Source: Warburgia ugandensis
Lineage: Eukaryota; Streptophyta; Magnoliopsida; Canellales; Canellaceae
DNA: 64,000 bases
Reading direction: 5' to 3'
NCBI GenBank assembly: GCA_035236585.1
Contig: CP141136.1
Coordinates: 31,208,949-31,272,948 of the forward strand
The notes under the pieces are model-generated. The model ran no database searches. It was given only the letters and a program-made list of their open reading frames with translations, and was not told where the DNA came from. Position numbers and translations under genes: made by a program. Position 1 is the stretch's first letter, and each line of letters opens with the position of its first letter. Below, one piece after another: positions 1-11,649 of this stretch.

Positions 1-2160
1 AGGTCTGGTGTGGACAGAAGAGGTGAGGAGGAGTGTTGGCCAGATGAGAGAGGAAGATGGGTGGGTGAGAAGGTTAAGGTTCTCCAATAGAGGGAAAGGC
101 TGGAAAGTGGTGCGGTGAAGGGGGGTAAGGAAGCAAAGAGGGATGGGGGAGGGGAGGGCATGTTAGGTAGTGACAAGAGACGAGACTGGAGAGAGAAAGG
201 GGAATGACATGGAGTATGGTAGAGAGAGGGAGAGAAGAGGAGAAGAAAGGGAGGTCGGTTGCCTCACCTTTCCTTGTTTGATCCTCCTCCTTAGTTTGCA
301 GCATATTTTCTTTCCAAACTCGCTCACTTTGCTACCTTCCAATTTCTTTGCATGGTTTCCTCTTTAATTTGTTTTCCAATTCTCTCATGATCCATCTTAC
401 TTTGTGATGTTCTTTAGGATGATCTACCACTATTGATTTTCATCTAAGCCACCCAAGCCACAATTTGGTTTATCTGCAAAACAAAAGACCAGATTAGAGT
501 CACCTAAACTATACATTATACCTCTGATTATCTCTAATGATCATCTGACTGTCAAATTTAGCAAATCAATGGTTGGATGCTCAATTAGAGCTAAAATTCA
601 TATTTTATCTAAAATTGCAAAATTGATTAGTTAGATGATCTAATTAAATGTTAAATTAGGCATATTTTGACCAAAATTAAACACACCATACCTTTGGGTC
701 ACTTTTCCTTAGGATTTGTATTGCTTAGTTAACTAGTGGTCATGTCACCATTATTTGCATTTTTCTCATGGCCAAAATCCACCTAAATGGGGCATGATCC
801 TAGGCATCAAATTCTTATTTTATATGTGGGAATTTGTGCTCCAAGATAGTCCCCCACTTCTCTGACATTTGCAAGTGTTTTACCTCTTGAAAGAAAGCTT
901 ACTATGTTCTTGACTTAAACCTAAAGCAATTAGCATTAAAGTCTCCATATTCTAGTATACACATGCATTGTTGTTTACTCATTTTTCATACTTGAAAGTG
1001 CAGTAGTTTTCTATAGAAGCAAGCATGTATTTGTTTCAGTTTTAGTCTCTCTATATCCTTGAGAACTTAGTTACCACTTCTCATTAAGCACACACACGCA
1101 CCTATCTTTTGTTCTTAAATGCGGCCGATTAAAATGGAGCTATTCATTATTGAGTTATTCAATGGCATTTCATGTACATTCATAAGAATGAGTCTAAACA
1201 CAAATTTAGTGAATGTAATCAAAGATGACAATGATACAACAAGAAATGATTATAGGTATACTAATCCAATATACAAATTCAGTTAACTTGTTTACACTAC
1301 ACAACTAAGAGAGAGCGCTACAAGTTTTTATTGTATGGTTCAATCTCAAAGCCTAAATTTGTAGTTTGGTTGAATAGTAGCCTACATTTACATACAAACT
1401 TTAACTTTTAGAGGTGCCACTAGATATAGGCATATGTATATAAGTTTTAGTCTAACAGGGGTAATTCATACTCCTTCATTCAGGCAATATAACTAGACAA
1501 TAATAGCAATTTCAAGTGTAAGTTCAATCATTCGATTTCCAATTTGATAAAGTAAAATGCATCACAAGATGATAACTACATTTCACATGCATTGATTTCA
1601 TTTAAAATTTAAGATATTACATGTAAATCATCATCCACATTAATTCATTCTTAGCAAAACATAGCAATGATTTAGCTTCTCTAAGATAGCAATCTTAATC
1701 CACCTACCTGATATTGACCGTTCTGATATACCAATATCTACTAATGATTGATCTAAGCATTGATCTACAATTTAAATCATTGAACTAAGCTTCTAAACTA
1801 TGATACATCGTTGATCTGAGATATATACATATAACACTATTAATCGGTCTTCTAAATTGAAGGTTTAGTTTATGACTTGTCTTTCAATCTATCCTATGAT
1901 TATATTAGATCCACTTTTTCAAGTGTCTAAATCCACATTGTTATTTAAATCTTAATCTTAAACTATAAGTTGTATATATTGACGTTTATTGACCATAGTT
2001 CTAATATGATTCGGTCTAGATATAATAATTTAATTTGTATTAACAATCCAAAGTAAATTTGTAACTTTGTTTGAGTATGAATGGTTGAATTCTATATGTT
2101 TAGACAATCTTACAATCAAATTTTATCTACTATGTAAAAATACTAACTTCGTGTTTTGGA
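1..2160. other. AT-rich intergenic stretch, no gene recognised
   Basis: The first 290 bases are strongly purine-biased (GGA/GAG-rich on +), the rest is AT-rich. The reading frames present are short and show no domain I recognise. It could be decayed transposon sequence, for example the far part of the LTR that starts at 3613 on the minus strand, but I cannot prove this. Confidence 0.5.
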
Positions 2161-3613
2161 TTTGAGTTATTAGCAAAAAGCCAACGGTTATCAACTGTCA
2201 AAAACTTAGATCTCATAATTTAATGTAAGATAAATGGTTACAGTAACCTAATTTCTTGATTAAAAATTTTACAAGTCTATATCTAATAATCTGTAACATA
2301 ATTAAGGTTAATAATTATCAAATTTTCACAAAAAATTTTGATTTATTATACCCATAAAATGAAAATTGAACTTTGAAGCAAATAGGTGAAGGATTTACTT
2401 GGATTGCCCCAATTCCACATTCAATAAATTGCCCAAAATTGTTGGATCGTCACTAGATCATAGTGACATGACTCAATCGTGACCATCCATCATCATCGGG
2501 TTTGGATCGTTGCCAGATTTTTGTCAATCATAGTTTGGTTTGAGAGGTTTTGTTCTAGAAGCAAGGATGAACAATATTAAAGGCTTGGATCTTAGATCTG
2601 AGCCTCCATCACCCCTGTATTAGATGGGAACCAACAACTTTGTTTCATGATTAAAGAGCTATTGTTAATGGTGACAATGGGAAGGAGATGAGGGGTGGTG
2701 GAAGGGGAAGAGGAAGAGGAAGGAGACAATAAAGACAGTGAGGCTCTAGCGGGTCTGTTTGTTCATGTAGATGCATTGATAGGCTTTTCCAAAGGAAGAA
2801 GAGGATAGGGAAAATGAGGAAAAAAAAAAGGGAGGATGAGAAGATATAAGGAGGAAAGGGTTGGTGCAATTGACTGGATTAGGCATCCATGCTTAGTCAG
2901 GCACACAAGAGAAGAACCAGAAAACACTCCTTGTCACTTGAGCTATGTTAGGGAAGATGTAACTGGGGAACAAATAGTGTACATGGGGTTTCTATCATCA
3001 TCAATCGAATGCTGTAGGTTAATAAGAAATTGTAAGAGAGAAGTTACACAACAGCCAGGGTGGGTTGAAGGATGTTTTTTTGTGCACGAAGGGAGATCAG
3101 TGAAGGGGATGTTGCACATCAGTCTTAGCTCCGGTGCTTGATTGTTGGCTAGGGGTGAAGCTGGTCATCGTCCAATGAAGATCGATTCGGTTCCATCTAC
3201 AAAGGTAGAAGTTGAGAGGGAAGAAAGAGGGAGAGAGAAGGTTGTGTTAGGTTCGGGAATAGACGTAATAGTCTATTCTCATTTCACTTAAGTGGGGGTG
3301 CCATTACCAAAATGGTCCCTCTATTTTAGGAATTTATTTTCTTCTTTTTTTTCCTTACTTTTACTAAAATATCCTCCATATTCAAAACATCATAACTTCT
3401 TTGTTTGAACTCTATTTCTCACAAAATTAGTGTTTCGAATCATCTTGACTTATACGTTCCAAATATTAAGGTTTTAAAGGTCAAGTAAGTATCTTTCTAA
3501 AGGTCAATTACGCGGAACTCAAAACACAGAATTCTTAATTTACATTTCATTCAAAATTAAAATGAAAATGAAAAAGTAATATGGAATGGAATTTAGAAAT
3601 TTTGGTTGTTACA
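2160..3613 (-). mobile_element. Tekay/chromovirus-like LTR, 5' part; far end not located
   Basis: On the minus strand the sequence starts TGTAACAACC at 3613, the usual form of Tekay-type LTR starts. About 200 to 320 bases in, it has a GTTCAAACAAAGAAGTTATGA block and a TTTGGTAATGGCACCCC block. The same two blocks occur at similar spacing in the better-bounded LTR at 13560-16344 (about 13708-13805), which sets the orientation. A purine/pyrimidine-biased stretch around 3200-3240 would lie in the transcribed leader. The 3' end of the LTR could not be located, so 2160 is only a rough limit. No polyprotein is seen to the right, so it may be a solo LTR or a truncated copy. Open frames inside it (for example 2836-3141 on +) are not considered genes. 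Confidence 0.5.
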
Positions 3614-4079
3614 ACATCTATTTGGATTTTTTTGTTGATGATAATTAGTAGGGAGTGTTAAGAAATGTGAGATCAGTATGGAAATAAATGAAAAATATTA
3701 CCCTATTTTTTTGTAATTTTCATTTATTTATTCATTATGAATGAATATTTACATATATTGCAATTCTTAATGAGCCTCAAAGTTTTTCACCATCCTTGCC
3801 CATTTATACTAATATTAGAATGGACATATCTTATGATCATTCTGAGCCACAATGTCCAAACCCATCTGTGCACACCTCCAACTTCTATCCACTCAATCAT
3901 GTCCTACTCATTGTTATGATTATGATGAAAAGACATCCATTGTTGAAGAGAATGAATCTTACAAAACTCTAACCTAGATCCACTCAATTTGTGTCTCACT
4001 TATTTTTATGAATTTGATGAAGACACATTGATTGAGAAGGTGAAGAAATTGTTGGAGAATGTGACTTTATTGGACACTT

Positions 4080-4660
4080 CTTAGTGGCAAGTTGAGGAAT
4101 TGGACTCCCTAGAATTCCTGAATTTCAAATTGAGCCATGCAATGTAAATGATGTACCGGCCTACAAAATTTATTTTAACATATGAAACCTTAGTTGTGCT
4201 AGCAGAGTAGGAAACATAAGAGTTGATTGATGTACTGGGCCCACATCAACCAATTCTAGGGTACACATTAGACGATATTAAGGGTTTAAGTCTAGTCATG
4301 TCTTTGCCTCCACTAACACAAGAACAACCTTTTAGGGATGTGCACAGTCAGCTTATTCCCCAATTTCTGGCAAATGTATGGGAGAGGGAGGAAAATGATG
4401 AGCTGAGTACAATGGTCACCATTATCCCTCAAATTGGTAAAAATGAGGACCACTCAGTTCTATATGGTCTAACAAAATTTAAATTCAAGGTATTTCTTGA
4501 TGTCATTGTATCACCACCACCTCAAAATTCGAGGTGGAAGAATTATATTGACTACTGTGAAATTCTAAAAATGGGGGATCATCACTTCAAATGTGGTCCC
4601 ATTGAATTTAAAATTTTAGTGGTCTATTGTGTTATATTGTTATCAACATAAAAAATTTCA
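4080..4660 (+). pseudogene. ORF X remnant of element A (unrecognised protein)
   Basis: The longest open stretch is 4223-4651 (142 codons). I recognise no domain in it. It matters because the minus strand at 62320-61650 (element D) encodes a clearly related peptide, for example HQPILGYTLDD here and HQPTIGHTLED there, then LSLVMSLPP against LSLTISLPL, and LIPQF in both. The region is acidic around codons 50-60 (EREEND), and near its end carries a repeated YIDYC-E/D-IL motif. It sits between gag-like sequence and the 3' UTR, where an autonomous element would carry pol. Upstream frames are interrupted by stops. It could be a decayed gag extension, an env-like or accessory protein, or captured host sequence; I cannot decide. 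Confidence 0.5.
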
Positions 4661-4720
4661 AGGTGGAGACTATATATAGACTACTGTGATATTTTGAAAT
4701 GGCTAGAAATTTTTTTCTAT
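4525..4720 (+). repeat. Internal duplication in ORF X, about 128-bp period
   Basis: A segment reading 'gaggtggaag...gactactgtgaaattctaaa' near 4530 recurs as 'aaggtggaga...gactactgtgatattttgaaa' near 4658. The same two-copy arrangement is present in element D on the minus strand (about 61690-61850). The duplication therefore predates the split of these copies. Confidence 0.6.
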
Positions 4721-5974
4721 TTCATTCTTTGGGTTAGAATTAGGTTTAGAAAGTTAGATTAGTTATACGCTATGTCAAAAGATATTAAACCTAACACTCA
4801 TTGGGAGGCAACCCATAGTTTTTAGAGTCTTAGTGTTGTACATTACCACTCATCATATAGGTGTTCTATATTTAAAAATATTAAGGACAATATTTAGTTC
4901 AAGTTCGAGGGTGTAGATATGCATGAGATTTCTAAGCTTTTCTTGCATTTTTAAAAAATATATACTAAATTCCTTTATAAAGATGAGAATTTAGATTTTC
5001 TGAACATTCAACTATCTTTTGAACTTTAGCTTATTAATAAAGTTGCATACAATTAGTTCACTATTTTTTTCTTTTGGATAAGTGTCTCATGAAAAATTAA
5101 ACTCAAAATATTAAATTGAACAAAATAACTATAAATAGTTTAAGTTGAAGAGCATATGTAACTTAGAAATACTAAAAAAGATCTGTGGAGACTTATAACC
5201 CAAGCGAGTTTAGTGTCATTCTTCCTTTTCTGAGAGTTATACATAAATTCAAAATTTTCTTTAGCAACATTAGTTCTTAGTTAATCTCATTATTCTTCAT
5301 CTTGATCAACTATTGAGAAATTATGTAAGACTACACCATATATCTCTTAAGTTTATTATCCTTTTTAAGTCATATGAAACATAGAAAATGATAGAGGTCA
5401 TCCTTGAAAACCCTAGAGCCTTTAGCCTTCCCTGTGTTATTTTTTGATAATTAGACCCTTGAGCCTTTAAAATATTAGCCTTTTCTTTGTTAGGCAAACA
5501 ACCTTTACCTATATTGAACCCTTATAGTATATCCATGACCCATTTTTTTTGGAAATATGAAGAGAAGATTGAAGAATATGAATAATACAATTCAAGAGTT
5601 GATCATCAAAAAGGTTAAAAAAAGGAAGAAGATAGTCAATGAAAAAGAAGAATTTTCACTCATGTGAGGAAAAATGGGAAAGTTGTGAATAAACTAGTAG
5701 TAGACCTTTACATATTTTTTAGACAACCTTTGTTTACCTTTACATCCATTCTTTCTAAGCCTTTGTTTCATCCTAATAGAAGTTCTAACTTGATCTGAGG
5801 AGTAATATGGCTTAGATATGGTTACAAATGAGTAGAGAATTTGGTAGAGTGTAACATTCTTAGTTGTTGATATACTTTCATGTGACCATTACTATTCTTT
5901 CTAAGTTATCATTCTTTTGTATGAAATATGTGAGACTTTTGGACTTGATGAACAACATTATACTCACATATTAG

Positions 5975-6316
5975 TGAGAGATTTGTGCACATTTCTAAGT
6001 TTCAAGTATATCTTGTGAGAATTGAAATCAAAGAATACATTTGGATGATAATTTAGGTTATGTTTGACTTGGAAACTACTAATTATATATATATATATAT
6101 ATATATATTTGTTATGGCACACACTCACCTTGCAAAGTTTAATGAAATATTGAGAGATTTGTGCACATTTCTAAGTTTCAAGTATATCTTGCGAGAATTG
6201 AAATCAAAGCATACATTTGGATGATAATTTAGGTTATGTTTGACTTGGAAACTACTATATATATATATATATATTTGTTATGGCACACACTCACCTTACA
6301 AAGTTTAATGAAATAA
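5975..6316 (+). repeat. Near-identical tandem duplication, 176 bp and 166 bp, with (AT)n
   Basis: Two head-to-tail units start with TGAGAGATTTGTGCACATTT at 5975 and 6151. Outside the AT run they differ at only about three bases, far less than the divergence between element copies, so the duplication is recent. Each unit contains an AT microsatellite (about 6083-6108 and 6256-6274). It lies in the 3' UTR of element A. Confidence 0.9.
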
Positions 6317-6633
6317 TGGGATATCTTTACCATAAGGGTAAGATTTTGTATCTTTTTATTCATCTTTATTAGCAAGCTATAATTAGGAATTTAAAATATG
6401 CCGAATGGAAAAAAATTTCTCAAATGAAAAAAAGACTTTAACAAATTTTGAGAATTTTGTGGGTAGATTCACTACAAACACTCACGTGGACTAACTCATC
6501 CACTAATGGTAGCTGAGGGGTTTAGGGGCATGCTGCATATGTTAAATACAATGTGAGTACTTACAAAAGTGACAATTTTTTATCAATTTTGTAAAATATT
6601 TTTTTGCATGTTTTGCTCGAGGCAAGAAAAATG

Positions 6634-6646
6634 CCGGTAGGGGATG
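6634..6646 (+). promoter_or_regulatory. Polypurine-tract-like site before the LTR of element A
   Basis: The sequence ccggtaggggatg directly precedes the LTR start TGATGAGTGTTC. The equivalent tract is ggttgggggtg in B (minus, 7454-7464), ggttggggggtg in C (minus, 43994-44005) and ggtatggggatg in element 1 (33779-33790). It would prime plus-strand DNA synthesis in a live element. Confidence 0.6.
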
Positions 6647-6835
6647 TGATGAGTGTTCAATTTTGTATAAAAGTACCAAAGTAGTGGCCCATGTGTTACA
6701 AAATATTGTTATCTCTAGGATTTTTCCAGAATTTTTATAACAAATTCATTTTTTACCTAATAATTCAAAAGTTTGATATTTTATAGGGTTAAAGGGTAAT
6801 CCAAAGAAAGTATGTCAATAATCATATTCTTCTAG
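6647..6835 (+). mobile_element. 3' LTR of element A, first ~190 bases only
   Basis: It starts TGATGAGTGTTCAATTTTG and follows the first part of the LTR family seen at 46323-49084 (+) and 43993-41074 (-). After about 190 bases the similarity runs straight into the minus-strand LTR of element B. The remaining ~2.6 kb of the LTR is absent. Confidence 0.65.
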
Positions 6836-7453
6836 CATAGGATAATTGGTTCTAAATTTCTCCCAATCATGTGACTCTATGTGGCATGGCTCTTGTGTCT
6901 CTTAATGGCTCATTTTGATGGCTTAATGCTTGATGGTTTGAGTGGCTAAGTCTCTTGGGTTCAAGGCTTGGCTTAGGTTTCCTTGATGGACTAGGAAACT
7001 TCATGCATGACTCCAATTCTCATGCAAAGGTGGTGGAATTGCATGACCTTTTTTGCATGAACCATTTTACTTACCTTTGGTTCTTCCCATTACCTTTTTT
7101 CTTGGCTTAGGATGATCTTGGACTTTAATTGAGCTTTGGAATAATGAAATTTAGGTCTTTGGCCCTCTTTTGACCTTGATTTTCAAATCTTATCCTTTTT
7201 TATCTTAGCTATTGGATCATCTTCTCAACACCTACAAAAGATGAAAAACCTTAATTAAATCCTAAAAAATTATGATTATTCACATACTTACTCTAGATTA
7301 GCTCCTAAAATTACCAAATATCAAAAATTTCAATTATTAGGTCAGAAATAAATGTGTTATGAAATTTCAAAAAAAACCCTAAAATAATGCCTACCATTTA
7401 TAACACATGGACTATTACATAGGTAGTTTTTATACAAAATTGAACACTTATCA
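6836..7453 (-). mobile_element. 3' LTR of element B, first ~620 bases
   Basis: Read on the minus strand it starts TGATAAGTGTTCAATTTTG at 7453, preceded by a ggttgggggtg tract. It follows the family LTR closely through the 'catgcaattccaccacctttgcatg' region and stops near 6836. Together with the LTR start of element A it forms a large imperfect inverted repeat with both LTR starts at the outside. Confidence 0.65.
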
Positions 7454-8215
7454 CACCCCCAACCAACATTTTGCTAGTCCATGAGCAAAACATGAGAAAA
7501 ATTATGAAAACAAAAGTGGTTGTTGTTTTCATAGGTATTCACAATCGCATTTAGCATATGCAACAAGCCTTTGAACCCTTAGGTTACCCCTATCAAAGTC
7601 CAAGAATGCACATATAGAAAGTAGTGCTATGAAAAAAAATCACTTGAAACATGCACAAAAATGGTAAGTGGTGTTATGGGAATACCCTCTAACTATTTTC
7701 ATCTCACATCAACAGTTTATCAACTTTCATTTGACCATCTAACACACACATAACAACCCAAGCATACAAAAAATAGAAAATCAATGGCATGAAAACATAG
7801 CCCTCAAAACATGCAAACAATGATAGGTCATAGTATGGGAACACCACCTCTGGCTATTTTCACATCTAATCAATAGTTTAGCAACTTTCAAACATCCACT
7901 AAACACACACATGTAACAACCCAAGCATGAACAAAAACAAAAAATTGTGGTATGAGAAAAAATCAATCAAAATATGCACAAAAAATTATATTGTTTGCTT
8001 TTGCATCTAATCAGTAGTTTAGAAATTTTTACTCCAGTACCATAGATGCACATATGACAACCCAAGCATGCACAAAAATAGAAAGCAATGGCATGAAAAC
8101 AAATCACTCAAACCACATAGAAAAAAATACAAATGGTAGGATGGGAATACCACCTTTATTCCTTTTTCCTCTAATTAGTGGTTAAGCAACTCTTAATCAC
8201 TAAGAAACCTTCACA
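7454..8215 (-). mobile_element. Element B: ~760-bp internal region, no coding sequence
   Basis: On the minus strand the final ~150 bases before the LTR match the end of element A's internal region (6450-6646), including the 'gttgcatatgctaaatgc' and 'tgttttgctc' blocks. The rest is a tandem array. At about 8216 a sequence like the end of this family's LTR begins (minus strand: 'ggatcaaccc...aaaataagatca'). If that reading is right, this is a very short non-autonomous copy with no gag or pol. No clear tRNA-Asp primer site was found. Confidence 0.5.
7601..8210 (+). repeat. Imperfect tandem array, four units of ~140-165 bp
   Basis: Units begin near 7601, 7741, 7903 and 8045. Each carries a 'cacacatA..aacccaagcat' block, an 'aatggcatgaaaac' block, a 'gggaataccac' block and a 'tctaatcaatagttta' block. 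Divergence between units is substantial, so the array is old. It fills almost all of the internal region of element B. Confidence 0.75.
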
Positions 8216-9421
8216 AATTGATCTTATTTTAAAATTGCAAGACGTGCAATGGTCAATTGAAGTATACATATGCCAATATGGGTTGATCCTACAAGGACTC
8301 AATTTGAAAATTAGAAATATCAATCAAAATCTAATTTAAATTATCCTAACATAGGCAAGTAAATTTAAACAAATGGAATGATCTAATTAACTACAAATTA
8401 TACTAAAACATGGATAAATTCACTAAATTATGATTCCAGAGTATTAGAATCAACTACATTTCTAATTAAGAGCATTTAGATATAGGTATCATCAATTATA
8501 TACAACACATATTAAAATGTCAACGACAAAATAATAACATGGAAGATTTGTGGCTTAAAATTTTGAATTCTTCTATTTTCTCAATTCAAATTATTTGGCT
8601 AGTTTAATCTATTTGTATTGAAAGAATAGATTTTTTGTTTTTTATGATCACAAACTATCTAAGGGTCAATATATTTCAAGCTAATTAACATACTATAACT
8701 AGTCCCTAAACTATGGAAAATATCTCATAATTCCCATGAAAAGAGAGATACTTATTTATATTAAGTTGTATGGCATATCATAAGAATTGATAGTTTAAAT
8801 TTCTAAATCTAGTTATTACTTATCATGTGAAAAATTATTGACTCAAGGTCACTTCATCCACACCCTAGATGGATGATTTTGTAACTCATGATTATATGAA
8901 AAAGGCACATAAAATCTAGCCTAAAAATGACCCAAATAATAATAATGTAAAAATGTGCAAAAATAAACCTAAATCTAGCCTATCAAGATCACTAACAGCC
9001 TTGCTAAACCATTAAAGGTTGAGAACCCTTCCACACATCCAAGCAGCCAAGAGAGAGCTACCTCCGAATGTTAAAAACACATTTTAAAGAGAGAGAAGCT
9101 CCAAGTGAAAAACATTCTTTACTTAACAATCCCCCTTTTTAGAACAAGCTATGCTTCTTTCTAAAATCATATCCACTTCTCTCCTTACTGAAAGTGCTAC
9201 TCATCCCCTCTCCACCTAGAGAAACACAAGACATCTCTTCCCTATGATGTGTGATCTCCTTTTAAAAGAATGGCATGTTATGTGCCTCCTTCCAAAAAAT
9301 TTCCTAGCTCCTCTCTTCTATGTATAAAAACATCATTCTGTTTTACTCTCTTATGTAGCTCCCTTAAAAATACATCATATCCTCTTTTTGTATAGTGCTC
9401 CTCTTTGCATTATTTCAAACA
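8216..9421 (-). mobile_element. Probable 3' part of element B's 5' LTR
   Basis: The minus strand ends 'tccttgtaggatcaaccc...attttaaaataagatca', close to the 3' end of the LTR at 46323-49084 ('gggatcaacctcaatc...aaaaatcacaaca'). Upstream on the minus strand it is AT-rich with many short T-rich runs, as in the middle of that LTR. The CT-rich part at 9000-9400 shows no gene. It is cut at 9421 by the Tekay LTR, so its start is not visible. Assignment rests mainly on the last ~80 bases. Confidence 0.4.
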
Positions 9422-11288
9422 TGTGATGACCTGGGTTTTGGAAACAATATTTTGAATCCTTTTTAAATAAATCAAGACATCCATGCAAAAAAGAAAAATC
9501 TTTTTGAAAAACTCTTTTTGAAAAATCAAACAATAATATAAATTTAAAAAACAACCACTTCCAAGTTTGTGTGCCAATTTCAAAACTTTGTACATACTAA
9601 AACTAACTTGTAGTCATAAGCACATCCAGAATCTACTGGTCACAACCCAAATCAACTATTCCAACCATACATGAAATTAAAAATTAAAGTTAACATTAGA
9701 ATATCTATTACATTATTGTCAAACATCCATGAAATTAAATAGTAACTAAATGTTGTTCTAAGGGAGTGAGTATTATGACTTAGTAGATTCTACTAACTTA
9801 GACAAAAACATGCAAAACATATGAATGCAATAGAGTATATAACAATGCATCCAATTAATCTCGGTAATGTTAAAAGCCTCAAAGCTAAACAAAACTTAGA
9901 ACTACTCTTGGCTAATCAAATGATACCTTAAATATCGAATTGATGAGTAAAACACCTCAAATATCAAATCTTAGATATACAAATAATCAAACAACAGCAA
10001 ACTATTGAGGCCATAAAGGCAAATTGGTCTTCAACCCATGAGAATGACTGACATAGAAGACTATCTCATAAACTTGCTCATATAGATGGTCTATTATGCG
10101 TGTAACACTAAATCAGCTGTGGGTGAACCATAGATACAATTTAATCTATATTGCGCTCTCATGGCAAGAGTGGATCAAAGGAGTGGGAACTTGACAACCT
10201 CTTATGGGCTAGGTATCATTCTCTGAACAAAATTTGGAGTGATAGTGGCCAACCGCCACTCCAAACATCACAACCATAGGGTCTTATCAACTATTATACA
10301 TGACTTTCATGAGCTATATTTCATATAATGAGAATTTAAAACTAACAATATGTAGAATGAATTCTCATAAAATAGAGGTAACTATTCAAATACACAAAAA
10401 TTTCAATATAATTCTAGTTTGTTTCATACTATCAAGTACATCAACCTATCTTACGCAAAACAAAAAATTTCAATATAATTCCAATTTGTTTCATACCTAG
10501 AAAAATGTATAATTTAGAACTTGCATGATGGTACAAATACAAATCCAAAGTTGTGAACTTAAGAAATTATGGAGCAGCATTATCTATGTGTTACACGACA
10601 ATGAGCAAGTGTGGAGTAGCATTAACTATGTGTTGCACGATGATGAGCACGTGTGTTTTTGTGGATTGAAGATGATCATAAGTCAATATGATAATGGCAA
10701 TAGCAACTTCAAAATTCAAATCTAAATCCATCTAAACATGAAACCAAAAAACTAAATCTATTAGTGTATTGAGATTTGGTCAAAGATGCACATGCCCTTT
10801 AAACTTAATGTAGAAATCATAGAGGAAACACATGAATCATCCAAAGCATCTCTGACTAAAACTCAAGTGTAAAACGTGTCAAACCCAATAAATACCTACA
10901 ACTCTTACCTCTTGGTTGATTCCCTATTGATCCTAGCTAATCCATGCTCCAAAATGATGCAATATTGGATGGTTTCTTGCTTCAAAATGCAAAAAGGTAG
11001 ACTACTCCCTGCTCCAAAATGCATACGAGTAGCAGCCCATGTGATTTATTTATTTTTTCCACTCCTTCTCCCTCCTTTCCTTTCCTCCTTCTCTTTTCTC
11101 TATTTTTCATAACTTTTCTCACTATCTTGATAGCCCAAGACATCCTCTTATAATTTGGATGTATTAGCTAGTTGCATAGTGGGAAAAGGTCTACTCTTTC
11201 CAACACTGTAACCAGTAGAGATAACTAACCTTAGTTGTCTAATTCATGCAAAAATAAACATTTGTATTACAAAATTAGTGATATTACA
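9422..11288 (-). mobile_element. Tekay/chromovirus 3' LTR (1867 bp)
   Basis: On the minus strand it runs from TGTAATATCAC at 11288 to GGTCATCACA at 9422, so it has the expected TG...CA ends. It is placed directly after the end of a chromovirus pol gene and a TAAGGAGGGAAGG purine tract (minus strand, 11289-11303). The lengths and end sequences fit Tekay-type LTRs. The reading frames inside it on either strand are not genes. Confidence 0.75.
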
Positions 11289-11480
11289 TCCTTCCCTCCT
11301 TATTAAAATTTCATCGTTGAAATATTTTTTTCAAGACAAATAAGAAAATGGGTAAAGGAATCTTTGTCTCATTTCCCAAGTTGCTTCTTCTGAGGAATGA
11401 TGTTGCCATAAGACCTTGAATAGCAAGATAGTCCTATTCCTCAGTGTCTTCTCCATGTGATTCAATATTCTTAGTGTCTT
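11289..11480 (-). pseudogene. Chromovirus (Tekay-like) pol, C-terminal end
   Basis: Minus-strand translation gives the last part of a chromoviral integrase/polyprotein: a TLRNRTI block followed by VLWQHHSSEEATWEMRQRF, then a stop and the 'acgatgaaattttaataaggaggg' segment that usually lies between pol and the LTR. In an intact element this tail follows integrase. Here only about 50 codons survive: upstream of about 11480 the sequence changes to the subterminal repeats of the CACTA element. The order of these two insertions cannot be told from this junction. Confidence 0.7.
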
Positions 11481-11514
11481 TGCTTCTGAAAACTATTTTA
11501 TTCTATGTGACAAT

Positions 11515-11640
11515 ATAAGATGGTTTCTAAAAGCCATCTTATATTGTATGTGACTATATAAGAAAGTTTCTAAAAATCATCTTATATTATGTGTGACAAT
11601 ATAAGATAGTTTTTGAAAATTGTCTTATAATTTCATGTTT
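11515..11640 (+). repeat. Left subterminal repeats of the CACTA element
   Basis: At least three copies of a palindromic unit occur, of the form ATAAGATGG-TTTCTAAAAG-CCATCTTAT, at about 11515-11545, 11557-11590 and 11600-11630. In CACTA elements such repeats bind the element-encoded DNA-binding protein (TnpA in En/Spm). The same unit is repeated near the other end at 18535-18900. Confidence 0.75.
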
Positions 11641-11649
11641 TATACAACT

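Larger units (their letters stand above)
3740..6646 (+). mobile_element. Element A: internal region of a non-autonomous gypsy element
   Basis: From about 3740 the sequence matches, in the same order, the reverse complements of 46317-43994 (element C) and 62530-60040 (element D). It holds the ORF X remnant, then a CATTGGGAGGCAACCCAT block at 4798, then a 'ggacaatatttagttcaag...gtgtagat' block near 4890, then a long 3' UTR ending in a purine-rich tract and an LTR start at 6647. The left side (leader, gag, 5' LTR) is missing. No protease, RT or integrase motif is present. The 3' UTR also matches that of the autonomous-type element 1 at 32160-33790, for example the 'catacaattagttca' block at 5047 and 32277. 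Confidence 0.7.

Noticed and set aside
2836-3141. 101-codon open frame on +
   Set aside because: It lies inside the minus-strand Tekay-like LTR, shows no domain, and has no counterpart in the other LTR of that type.
6647-7453. An ~800-bp DNA transposon with long terminal inverted repeats (MULE-like)
   Set aside because: At first sight the ends look like perfect inverted repeats, but the homology continues outward on both sides into PPT and internal sequence, and the same ends start 2.8-kb LTRs elsewhere in the window.
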